Positions 53,851-61,450 of a stretch of 64,000 nucleotides of DNA are shown here, one piece after another. The first letter of the stretch is position 1. Every line of letters begins with the position of its first letter. Location of the stretch: NCBI RefSeq assembly GCF_000380165.1, contig NZ_KB904713.1, positions 107,639 to 171,638 on the forward strand. The letters are read 5' to 3'. The position numbers and the translations under genes were made by a program. The notes beneath the pieces were generated by a model. It was not told the DNA's origin. It saw only the letters and a list, made by a program, of their open reading frames with translations, and searched no databases. Source of the DNA: Wenjunlia vitaminophila DSM 41686. GTDB lineage: Bacteria > Actinomycetota > Actinomycetes > Streptomycetales > Streptomycetaceae.

Positions 53851-55446
53851 TCACCGGGGGGGCCGCACCGGGGCCGGCGTCGAGGACCGGTCCTCGCCCG
53901 GCAGATGCCGAGTGATCTTCGCGGTGGTCTCCCCCAGACCGCCCAGCGTGATGTCGTCCCACGCCTCGAGCCGGTGGCTCTCCCGGTCCAGGTAGAGCAC
54001 GGACAACTCCACCGGCTGGGGCCTGGTGCCCTCCACCGCCCGCAACCCCGCACCGCCGGTGGTGCCCTGGATGAACAGCCGGGTCCCCCCGTCCAGCACC
54101 CGGGTGCTGCGCCGGTGGGTGTGCCCGGCCAGGACCAACGGGGCCGCACCAGCCGCCTCCTCGGCCGCCTGCGGGTTGTGGGTGATGGCGATGTCCACGG
54201 CGTTCCGCTGCGCCCGGACCGCGTCGGCGAGCTGACGGCCCGCCGCCCGCTCCGCCGGGTCCCCCGCCGGGACCACCGAGCGGTCCGGGGTGAACTGCGG
54301 GTCCCCGATGCCCGCGATGCGCAGCCCGGCCACGCTCCTCACCTCGCCGTTGTCCACCACGTACACGTTCTTCCGCTTCTCCATTGCTTCCTGGGTGGCC
54401 ATGGAGTCGTGGTTGCCGCGCACCCAGACGTACGGCGCGCCGAGGTCGGAGACCACCTCGGTGAACCGGTTCTCGGCGGCCGTGCCGTGGTCCATGGTGT
54501 CGCCGGTGTCCACGATCACGTCCACGCCGTAGTCCTCGACGGTCGCGTTGATCAGGCTCCACGCCGCGGGGTTCAGGTGGACGTCGGAGACGTGCAGCAG
54601 GCGCAGCGTCGACGGGGCCGGACTGTACGCCGGCAGGGTGGTGGTCGCGTCGTACAACCTGGTGACGTTGGTGACGAGACGGGCCAGCTCCTCCTGGTAG
54701 ACGTCGAAGTCGCTGACGACACTGCGGGCGTCCCCGATCACCGAGGGCGCCCCGCGCAGCAGCCCCGAGTACCCCGGCTCCACGACCGACCTGGGATTGA
54801 ACGTGGCCGCGGCGAGCACCCCGCTGGCCACGAACACGGCAAGGGCGAGGCCGCCCGCCGCCATGGCCCGCCGCGGCCTGCGGTACACCACGAGACCGGC
54901 GGCGGTGGCCCCGGCCACCACCGCGAGCGCCGAACGCCAGACGACCTGGACGGTGCTGGCGAGCACGTCGCTGCCCACCTCGTCCTCCAGGCCCCGCAAC
55001 CGCTCCGGATGGTTGACGATGGCCTGGGCGCGCACCGGGTCCAGCCGGCGGACGTCCACGTCGAGGCGGAGCGGGGCGTCGTGGGTGTCCAGCTCGAGGG
55101 CGCCCAACGGTGGGATGTTGATGTTGGTGCCCCCGGTCCACGAGGGGTGCAGGGACATCCGGGTGGACACCGGTCCCACGGGCGCCTGCACCGCGCCGAC
55201 CACGACCAGCCCGAGCCAGGCCCCGAACAGCACCACCACGGACATCAGCGCGGCCCGGTGCCACCGGGGCGGCTCGGGAACCCCGAGACCGAGCCCCCGC
55301 GCACCCGGTTCCGGTCCGGAACGCCCCGGGCGGGACGACCCGAACACGCCGGGGCGCGCCCGCGGGGGACCGCCGCGGGCCTTGCGCAGTGTCGCGCGGG
55401 CGCGGCGCAGCCTGGCACGGACCCGCCCGAGGAGTTCGCCGGCCAT
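53851..55446 (-). CDS. Membrane-anchored calcineurin-like metallophosphoesterase
   Basis: 531 residues. A basic N-terminus, a membrane helix LMSVVVLFGAWLGLVVVGAV, a beta-rich external region, more hydrophobic helices (VVWRSALAVVAGATAAGLVV and MAAGGLALAVFVASGVLAAA) and a C-terminal phosphoesterase domain. Metal motifs are LLHVSDVHLNPA, DTGDTMDHGTA, VRGNHDSM, ITHNPQ and LAGHTHRRS, all intact, so it should be active. Substrate is unknown; topology suggests the active site may face outward. Start ATG 55446, the first start before the basic helix. Confidence 0.88.
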   Translation of the reverse strand: MAGELLGRVRARLRRARATLRKARGGPPRARPGVFGSSRPGRSGPEPGARGLGLGVPEPPRWHRAALMSVVVLFGAWLGLVVVGAVQAPVGPVSTRMSLHPSWTGGTNINIPPLGALELDTHDAPLRLDVDVRRLDPVRAQAIVNHPERLRGLEDEVGSDVLASTVQVVWRSALAVVAGATAAGLVVYRRPRRAMAAGGLALAVFVASGVLAAATFNPRSVVEPGYSGLLRGAPSVIGDARSVVSDFDVYQEELARLVTNVTRLYDATTTLPAYSPAPSTLRLLHVSDVHLNPAAWSLINATVEDYGVDVIVDTGDTMDHGTAAENRFTEVVSDLGAPYVWVRGNHDSMATQEAMEKRKNVYVVDNGEVRSVAGLRIAGIGDPQFTPDRSVVPAGDPAERAAGRQLADAVRAQRNAVDIAITHNPQAAEEAAGAAPLVLAGHTHRRSTRVLDGGTRLFIQGTTGGAGLRAVEGTRPQPVELSVLYLDRESHRLEAWDDITLGGLGETTAKITRHLPGEDRSSTPAPVRPPR

Positions 55447-55619
55447 TGAGTCCCTATGCCCATTGTCACGACATGTATGCGGAGCGTGTCCGCTCCCGGG
55501 GGTGCGCCACCCCAATGGCCCGTTCCGTCCTCCACCCCGGGGGGCCGTGACCGGGAGCGCCCGGTGGGGAGTGCGGGCGGGGGCTGTGGGGATGCCGTGG
55601 GGTCGCGGACAATGGCCGT

Positions 55620-55970
55620 GTGCTGGAGATGACGCGTGAGGAGTTCGAGGAACTGGTCGGGGAGGCACTCGACCGCATTCCTCCGGAATTGACCAGGCTC
55701 ATGGACAATGTCGCGATCTTCGTCGAGGACGAGCCGGATCCCAGCGACCCGGACCTGCTCGGTCTCTACGAGGGCACGCCGCTCACCGAGCGGGGGGAGT
55801 GGTACGCCGGAGTCCTCCCGGACCGCATCAGCATCTACCGCAACCCCACACTGCGCATGTGCGACACCCGCGAGGACGTCATCGCCGAAGTAGAGGTGAC
55901 CGTGGTCCACGAGGTGGCCCACCACTTCGGCATCGACGACGCGCGGCTGCACGCCCTGGGCTACGCCTGA
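55620..55970 (+). CDS. Minimal metallopeptidase-family protein (zincin fold)
   Basis: 116 residues: MTREEFEELVGEALDRIPPE, IFVEDEPDPSDPDLLGLYEG, then the zinc motif VVHEVAHHFGIDDARLHALG. This is the short metallopeptidase family once called DUF1025. The HExxH is complete. GTG 55620 has GACAAT ending 6 bases upstream, another leaderless-type start. It is divergent from the phosphoesterase gene. Confidence 0.92.
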   Translation: MLEMTREEFEELVGEALDRIPPELTRLMDNVAIFVEDEPDPSDPDLLGLYEGTPLTERGEWYAGVLPDRISIYRNPTLRMCDTREDVIAEVEVTVVHEVAHHFGIDDARLHALGYA

Positions 55971-56004
55971 CCCGCCCCGGGGCCGACAGGCCGTCCCCCC
56001 ACCC

Positions 56005-56388
56005 TCACAGCGCCCCGCCCAACGCCCAGCCAGCGGTCACCGCGGCGAGCCCCGCCGCCAGGTTGGCGCCGACGTTGAGCAGCGCCCGGCCGGCGCGCCC
56101 GGTCTCGAACAGCAGCAACGTCTGGTGGCCGAAGCTGCTGAAGGTGGTGAGGCCCCCGCACAGCCCCGTGCCGAGCAGCAGGCGGAGGTCGGGCGGGGCG
56201 GCGCGCAGCACCACGCCGAGGGCGAGTGATCCGCTGACGTTCACCGCCAGCGTGCCCCAGGGGAAGGCGTTGCCGTACCGGGCCGACAGCCAACGGTCCG
56301 TCAGGTAGCGCAGTGGCCCGCCCACCGCTGCGCCGAGCGCGACGAGCAGCACGGTCAAGGCCGCACCGGCGCCTTCGTGCCCAGCCAT
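56005..56388 (-). CDS. crcB: Fluoride efflux transporter CrcB, second subunit
   Basis: 127 residues, four membrane helices. Motifs GAAVGGPLRYLTDRW, GNAFPWGTLAVNVSGSLALG and CGGLTTFSSFGHQT are typical of Fluc channels. Start ATG 56388 lies inside the end of the first crcB gene (34-base overlap). Paired CrcB genes are usual in actinobacteria and probably form a heterodimer exporting fluoride. No fluoride riboswitch is recognised upstream. Confidence 0.93.
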   Translation of the reverse strand: MAGHEGAGAALTVLLVALGAAVGGPLRYLTDRWLSARYGNAFPWGTLAVNVSGSLALGVVLRAAPPDLRLLLGTGLCGGLTTFSSFGHQTLLLFETGRAGRALLNVGANLAAGLAAVTAGWALGGAL

Positions 56389-56759
56389 ACCGCGAGCAGC
56401 CCCGCGGCGACGCTGCCGAGGCAGTAGCCGACCGCGGTGCCGTACGCCTGGTGTGCCACCAGGGACCTGGTGTCGGCCGCGTAGGTGGAGAACGTGGTGA
56501 ACCCACCGAGCACGCCGATCCCCCAGAACGGCCGGGCCAGCGGGTGCCGCACCCGCCCAGCGGCGATCGTGGCCATCAGCGCGCCGATGCCCAGGCAACC
56601 GGCGACGTTGACGCCGAACACGGCCCACGGGAACGTGCCAGGACCGGCCGGAACCGCCTCGGTGACCCCGTACCGGGCGAGCGCGCCGAACGTCGCGCCG
56701 AGGGACACGGCCGCGAGGGCGGCCCCGGTGCGCTCGCTGAGTCGAATCCGTCGGCGCAT
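56355..56759 (-). CDS. crcB: Fluoride efflux transporter CrcB, first subunit
   Basis: 134 residues, with GATFGALARYGVTEAVPAG, GTFPWAVFGVNVAGCLGIG and LGGFTTFSTYAADT. It precedes and overlaps the second crcB gene. Start ATG 56759; an upstream GGAAG is at a usable distance. The two subunits are only distantly alike, so this is an old duplication. Confidence 0.93.
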   Translation of the reverse strand: MRRRIRLSERTGAALAAVSLGATFGALARYGVTEAVPAGPGTFPWAVFGVNVAGCLGIGALMATIAAGRVRHPLARPFWGIGVLGGFTTFSTYAADTRSLVAHQAYGTAVGYCLGSVAAGLLAVWLGTKAPVRP

Positions 56760-56829
56760 GGAGCACTTCCTAGCACGCCCACCGGGCCGGTGCCGTGTCC
56801 TGCGCCGCTGCGCCGACGTTGGGCAGTGC

Positions 56830-57297
56830 ATGCGTTGCTCAGCGGTGGCCCGGCACGGTGCGTTCCTCCTCGTCCCGGCCGCCGCGCTGCTGGCGACCGG
56901 ATGCGTGGACGTGGGCGGCCGGCCGCCGCACCCGCGGCCGCAGGGCTCCTCCGCGGTCCGGGTGTTGGACGAGGAGGCGCCGCGACCGGCGCCGGGCGTC
57001 CCCAGCGGCATACCGGAGCCTGGGGCGCCCATACCACGGTCGTCGCCGGCCGAGGTCCGGCCGGCGCGGCCCGAGGCCGGGCCGCCGGAGCCCCGGCCGG
57101 CCCACAGCCCGGTGCTCCCGTCCTCCTCCCGGCGGCCCGGCGCGCCCCCGCGACCCCCGGCCCGCCCGCAGCCCGCCCACCCGCCGCCAGCGGCGCCCCC
57201 GTCCGTCAGTGAGCCGCCGAAGACCGAGCCGCCCCCGGCCACCAAACCGTCCCCGAGTGTCGGTGAGTCCTCCGCACCGCCTGTCCCACCTGCGTGA
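56830..57297 (+). CDS. Proline-rich lipoprotein
   Basis: 155 residues. Signal peptide HGAFLLVPAAALLATGC with a lipobox at Cys 25, followed by a mature part that is almost entirely Pro, Ala, Ser, Arg and Glu. No folded domain is evident; it may be a cell-wall-spanning tether. The start is uncertain since ATG 56830 is 69 bases from the divergent crcB start and the frame is open upstream. It precedes the DEAD-box gene by 280 bases. Confidence 0.6.
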   Translation: MRCSAVARHGAFLLVPAAALLATGCVDVGGRPPHPRPQGSSAVRVLDEEAPRPAPGVPSGIPEPGAPIPRSSPAEVRPARPEAGPPEPRPAHSPVLPSSSRRPGAPPRPPARPQPAHPPPAAPPSVSEPPKTEPPPATKPSPSVGESSAPPVPPA

Positions 57298-57469
57298 ACG
57301 CCGTGGTCGAGGGCGCGGCGTGCTACCCTCGAACAGAACGGTCATGCCGTGGCTGGTGCCGGCGGACGGGAAGGTTTGTTCCTCTCCGAGAACAGGGCGT
57401 ATGCTGGTAGATCGTTTGATCCCTCGTGTTTGATTCCTGTGTTTGACCCCCATTTGCCTGGCGCTGAAA

Positions 57470-57490
57470 GAACGCGCCCCTGGCGCGTTC
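57470..57490 (+). promoter_or_regulatory. Leader hairpin upstream of the DEAD-box gene
   Basis: GAACGCGCC (57470-57478), loop CCT, GGCGCGTTC (57482-57490): perfect nine-pair stem 88 bases before the helicase start. The leader also has an AT-rich part with repeated TTTGA (57413-57446). An RNA helicase could act on its own leader. Confidence 0.55.
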
Positions 57491-57577
57491 CGATCATTCC
57501 GTGGCTGGCCGCATCGAGGCGGTCTGTGAGAACTACGGAGCTGGCGCGTGCCACTCTCCGGAAGGTTCTGCTCTCGC

Positions 57578-59746
57578 ATGTCTGTAACCGCCGCTGACAG
57601 CTTTGCCATGCCCGTGGCCGAGCCGGTCGAGGTCGTGGAAGCCCCCCAGGCCCCCGAGGCCGCCCAGGCCCCTGACGCCCCCGCCGCGGACGCCCCCCAG
57701 TCGCCCGACGCGGCCGAACCGCGGGTCGCCACCTTCGGCGACCTCGGCCTCGCCGACGACATCGTGCGTGCCCTGGACAAGCGTGGGGTGACCACCCCGT
57801 TCCCGATCCAGGCCGCCACCATCCCGGACGCCCTGGCCGGCCGGGACATCCTCGGCCGTGGCCGCACCGGCTCCGGCAAGACCCTCAGCTTCGGACTGCC
57901 CCTGCTGACCCGCCTCGCCGACGGCGGCCGGACCCGGGCCAAGCGCCCCCGGGGGCTGATCCTCACCCCGACCCGCGAGCTGGCCATGCAGGTCTCCGAC
58001 GCGCTCGAGCCCTACGGCGCCGTGCTCGGCCTGGAGCTCAAGGTGGTCTGTGGCGGGACCTCGATGCCCCGTCAGATCTACGCCCTCGAACGCGGTGTGG
58101 ACATCCTCGTCGCCACCCCGGGCCGGCTGCGTGACCTGATCGACCGCGGCGCCTGCACGCTGGACCAGGTCGAGGTCGCGGTCCTCGACGAGGCCGACCA
58201 GATGGCCGACATGGGCTTCCTGCCGGAGGTCACCGAGATCCTCGACCTGGTGCCGCCCGGCGGTCAGCGGATGCTGTTCTCCGCCACGCTGGAGAACGAG
58301 GTGGACACCCTCGTCAAGCGGTACCTGTCCGAGCCGGTCACCCACGAGGTGGACCCCTCGGCGGGCGCGGTCACCACCATGAGCCACCACCTGCTCGTGG
58401 TGAAGCCCAAGGACAAGGCGCCGGTGACGGCCGCCATCGCCGCCCGCAAGGGCCGCACCATCATCTTCGTGCGCACCCAGATGGGTGCCGACCGGGTCGC
58501 CGAGCAGTTGGTCGAGGCAGGGGTGCGCGCCGACGCGCTGCACGGCGGCATGACCCAGGGCGCCCGCACCCGCACCCTCGGGGACTTCAAGGACGGGTAC
58601 GTCAGTGTCCTGGTCGCCACCGACGTCGCCGCCCGCGGCATCCACGTGGACGACATCGACCTGGTGCTGAACGTTGACCCCGCCGCCGACCACAAGGACT
58701 ACCTGCACCGTTCCGGCCGTACCGCTCGCGCTGGCCGCAGCGGCACCGTGGTCACCCTGGTCCTGCCCCACCAGCGCCGCTCCACGTTCCGGCTGCTCGA
58801 GGACGCGGGGGTGGAGGCGTCCCGGCACGTGGTCGGCGGCGCCTTCGACAACGAACTGGCCCAGATCACCGGCGCCCGGTCGCTGACCGAGGTCCAGGCC
58901 GAGTCCGCGGCGAACGCGGCGAGGCAGGCCGAGCGCGAGGTCGAGGAACTGACCCGCAGGCTGGAGAAGGTGCAGCGGCGCGCCGACGAACTGCGGGGGG
59001 ACGCCGACCGTCTGGCGGCCCGCGCCGCCAGGGAGCGCGGCGAGCAGCCGCCGGCCCCCGCGTCGGACGCCACCGCGCGGCCGGAGTCGGACGAGTCCCC
59101 CTCCGCGGTCGAGGAACCCCAGCGGAACGACCAGGCGGAACAGCCGCTCGGTGAGGGCCGTGAGGACTGGGCCCAGCGCCAGGGGGCCGGGGAGCGCGCC
59201 CCCCGGGACACCAGGGACGGCCGTGACTTCCGTGACCGTGACTCCCGCGCCCCGCGCACCGACGAACCGCGTCGCGACCGCTTCCAGAGCCGTGACCGTT
59301 ACGCCGACCGCGACCGTTACGCCGACCGGGACCGGTACCAGGGTCGTGGTGGGCACGACCGCGGTGGCCACCCGCGTCGGGAGGACTCCCGCGGTGACGA
59401 CCGGCGTCCGTACAACCGGCGCGAGGACCGCGGCGACCGCTCGTTCGACCGGCGTGACGACCGCCGGGGCTACGACCGGGACCGTTCGCCCCGTCCGTTC
59501 GAGCGGCGTGACGACCGCGGTGGCCGCCCCTACGACCGGGCACCCGGCCGGGAGCGTTCGCCCCGTCCGTTCGACCGCCGGGACGACCGCCGGGACCGGC
59601 CCCACGGCCGGGACGGTGGCGGCCGCCAGTTCGGCCACGACCGGCGTGACGACCGCCGTCCCACGGACCGCACGTCCGGCCGTGACGACCGCGGTGGCCG
59701 GGCGGGCTTCGGCGACCGCAAACCCCGCTGGAAGCGCGACGGCTGA
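57578..59746 (+). CDS. DEAD-box RNA helicase with Arg/Asp-rich tail
   Basis: 722 residues. Q motif and motif I TPFPIQAATIPDALAGRDIL, GRTGSGKT; Ia PTRELAMQ; II VAVLDEADQMADMG; III FSATLENE; IV-VI IIFVRTQMGADR, VLVATDVAARGIHVDD, HRSGRTARAGRSG. After residue 440 a helical stretch (EREVEELTRRLEKVQRRADE) leads to a 180-residue tail full of DRD, RDDR and RYADRD units, a likely RNA-binding, disordered region as in RhlE/DeaD proteins. ATG 57578 (SVTAADSF) is chosen; GTG 57548 is open. It probably remodels RNA or ribosomes in the cold. Confidence 0.92.
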   Translation: MSVTAADSFAMPVAEPVEVVEAPQAPEAAQAPDAPAADAPQSPDAAEPRVATFGDLGLADDIVRALDKRGVTTPFPIQAATIPDALAGRDILGRGRTGSGKTLSFGLPLLTRLADGGRTRAKRPRGLILTPTRELAMQVSDALEPYGAVLGLELKVVCGGTSMPRQIYALERGVDILVATPGRLRDLIDRGACTLDQVEVAVLDEADQMADMGFLPEVTEILDLVPPGGQRMLFSATLENEVDTLVKRYLSEPVTHEVDPSAGAVTTMSHHLLVVKPKDKAPVTAAIAARKGRTIIFVRTQMGADRVAEQLVEAGVRADALHGGMTQGARTRTLGDFKDGYVSVLVATDVAARGIHVDDIDLVLNVDPAADHKDYLHRSGRTARAGRSGTVVTLVLPHQRRSTFRLLEDAGVEASRHVVGGAFDNELAQITGARSLTEVQAESAANAARQAEREVEELTRRLEKVQRRADELRGDADRLAARAARERGEQPPAPASDATARPESDESPSAVEEPQRNDQAEQPLGEGREDWAQRQGAGERAPRDTRDGRDFRDRDSRAPRTDEPRRDRFQSRDRYADRDRYADRDRYQGRGGHDRGGHPRREDSRGDDRRPYNRREDRGDRSFDRRDDRRGYDRDRSPRPFERRDDRGGRPYDRAPGRERSPRPFDRRDDRRDRPHGRDGGGRQFGHDRRDDRRPTDRTSGRDDRGGRAGFGDRKPRWKRDG

Positions 59747-59879
59747 CCGTGCGCCGGGCCGGGGGCGGGTCCCCCGGCCCGGCGGCGCGGCACGCGGGGC
59801 CGTCGGAGACGCCGGCCCGCCGTCCGCCCCGGAATGCCATGGACGAGGCCGGGGGCAGGACCGGTACCCTTGCCAGTCG

Positions 59880-59952
59880 GGGCCGCTAGCTCAATTGGCA
59901 GAGCTGCGGACTTTTAATCCGTAGGTTCAGGGTTCGAGCCCCTGGCGGCCCA
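59880..59952 (+). tRNA. tRNA-Lys (anticodon TTT)
   Basis: 73 bases, acceptor GGGCCGC/GCGGCCC, D-loop with GG, anticodon loop CTTTTAA, T-arm AGGGTTCGAGCCCT, discriminator A. Confidence 0.97.
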
Positions 59953-59979
59953 CCGAGTGACACCCCGTTGACCAGCACT

Positions 59980-60017
59980 GGAGTGCCCCGACTGGTTCCC
60001 ACCAGTCGGGGCACTCC
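59980..60017 (+). terminator. Terminator of tRNA-Lys
   Basis: GGAGTGCCCCGACTGG (59980-59995) and CCAGTCGGGGCACTCC (60002-60017) pair perfectly over 16 bases around TTCCCA. Confidence 0.9.
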
Positions 60018-60202
60018 GTCGTTCCGGCCCTCGTGCGTGAGCACGGGGCCTCGCGCGGAGGCGTCACCGAACGCCCCCGCGTCGGCACGGGGCGCGGTCG
60101 CCTCCCGGGTGTGGTTCGGCCGTCGCGGGGAACGGTCGGGACCGCGCGGAACGGAGGCATCCGACCAGGCGTGGCGGGTACCCGTCCACGCGGTGGGTCG
60201 GC

Positions 60203-60235
60203 GGAACCCGACCGGAACCCGACCGGAACCCCGAC
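60203..60235. repeat. 11-base tandem repeat
   Basis: GGAACCCGACC occurs twice exactly (60203-60213, 60214-60224) and once imperfectly (60225-60235). It lies in the 310-base stretch between the tRNA-Lys terminator and the DUF2795 gene, which has no gene. Confidence 0.7.
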
Positions 60236-60326
60236 AAGACCGACCGGCGCCCGGCGCCCGGCCGGACCGTCCGCGCGGGGCAGGAACTGCTGGGCCGCGG
60301 CGGACGACGAAGGGCAGGTGGTTGAG

Positions 60327-60644
60327 ATGGCGCACACCAACGTCCACGACGTCCTCGGCGCGCTGAAGGAAGTGGACTTCCCCGCGGACAAGGACGCCCT
60401 GCTGACGGCGGCACGCCGCGCGGGGGCCTCGGACGAGGTGCTGAAGGCACTGCGCGGCATCCCGCCCGAGGAGTACGGCAACCGCCAGGACGTGGCGCGT
60501 TCCGTCCGGGTGGACGCCGACTCTGACCTGCGCCACAGCCGCGCGCAGCGGGCGGAGCAGGCCCGGGGCCACGGCAGGCAGGGCCTGTCCCAGCACCTGC
60601 GCGACGTTCCCAAGCCTCCGGTGGAGGACGAACTGGACCGGTGA
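60327..60644 (+). CDS. DUF2795 family protein
   Basis: 105 residues: DVLGALKEVDFPADKDALLT, RRAGASDEVLKALRGIPPEE, YGNRQDVARSV, then a charged C-terminus. The DUF2795 fold is a small helical domain common in actinomycetes and cyanobacteria, function unknown. Start ATG 60327. It is 55 bases before the next small gene and probably cotranscribed. Confidence 0.85.
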   Translation: MAHTNVHDVLGALKEVDFPADKDALLTAARRAGASDEVLKALRGIPPEEYGNRQDVARSVRVDADSDLRHSRAQRAEQARGHGRQGLSQHLRDVPKPPVEDELDR

Positions 60645-60699
60645 CGGCCAACGCCTCCCCCCCCCGAGCATCGTGACGAGCACCGTGAGGAGTCACACC

Positions 60700-60894
60700 A
60701 TGGGCAACCAGGAAGAACCCGAACCGCGCCACGAGGGCCGGCGGCCGCAGCTCCGCACCGGTGGCGACCAGCCGATCGACCCGGAGGACCTGGTGATGGC
60801 GTCCGGGCGGGAGGTCACGCCGGAGAGGGTCGAGGAGGCCAGGCGGCTCATCGAGGAGAAGGGGGCGGCGGCCATCGAGGAGTACCTGCCCTGA
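60700..60894 (+). CDS. Small charged hypothetical protein
   Basis: 64 residues from ATG 60700 behind AGGAG. The N-terminal half is acidic and disordered (GNQEEPEPRHEGRRPQL). The second half is a helix (TPERVEEARRLIEEKGAAAI) ending EEYLP. No family is recognised; position after DUF2795 suggests a joint unit. Confidence 0.7.
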   Translation: MGNQEEPEPRHEGRRPQLRTGGDQPIDPEDLVMASGREVTPERVEEARRLIEEKGAAAIEEYLP

Positions 60895-61125
60895 GCGGCG
60901 CCCGCGGGGGCGGAGCCGCGGGTGCCGCGGCGGGGTCGCGGTGGTGTGCGGTCAGGTGGCCGTCGCTGCCAGGTACCCGCCAGGTGTGGTGGGTACCTGG
61001 CGGACTCGTGGGCTGTGCGTTGGCCACGGGCCACGCTACGGTGAGGTTTGGGAAAGATGCCCTAGACGTTGTCGATACTCGCATTACTTGGGTTTTCGCT
61101 TTGTTCGTTCTTCTTGGGGCTTCGT

Positions 61126-61398
61126 ATGTCAGATGATCCGTGGACCATTGAGCGCGTCTGCGAGGCCCTCCGCGACGGCGTTCTGGTGCGGGAGTTCCTC
61201 GATGAGATCAACAAAGCGCCCGCACACCAGTTGCTCCATGTGTTCACACGGTGGCAGGTTGTCGCCGGCGATATCGACGCGGCCGTGCGGCGTGGGCGCG
61301 AACTCGCCACCTACGAAGATCGGGGCGAGGATCTGCCGGGCCAGTGGGTTGACGTCACCGACCGCGTCCGGGAGGAGGCAGCGACGGCCCGCACGTAG
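61126..61398 (+). CDS. Small hypothetical protein in an AT-richer leader
   Basis: 90 residues, MSDDPWTIERVCEALRDGVL, REFLDEINKAPAHQLLHVFT, RWQVVAGDIDAAVRRGRELA. It looks like a helical globular domain without membrane part. ATG 61126 is preceded by GGGG. Bases 61060-61125 are far more AT-rich than the surroundings (GTTGTCGATACT.., TTTTCGCTTTG), suggesting recent acquisition or a strong promoter. It has no recognised relatives. It converges on the glycosidase gene. Confidence 0.6.
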   Translation: MSDDPWTIERVCEALRDGVLVREFLDEINKAPAHQLLHVFTRWQVVAGDIDAAVRRGRELATYEDRGEDLPGQWVDVTDRVREEAATART

Positions 61399-61450
61399 GG
61401 AGCCGCCTGATCAGAACGTTCGTCCCCCCGGCACCCTCGACCAGCCCCGG

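Noticed and set aside
57533-59638. 701-codon minus-strand frame with Val/Pro-rich repeats
   Set aside because: Antisense to the DEAD-box gene; repeats mirror its Arg/Asp tail.
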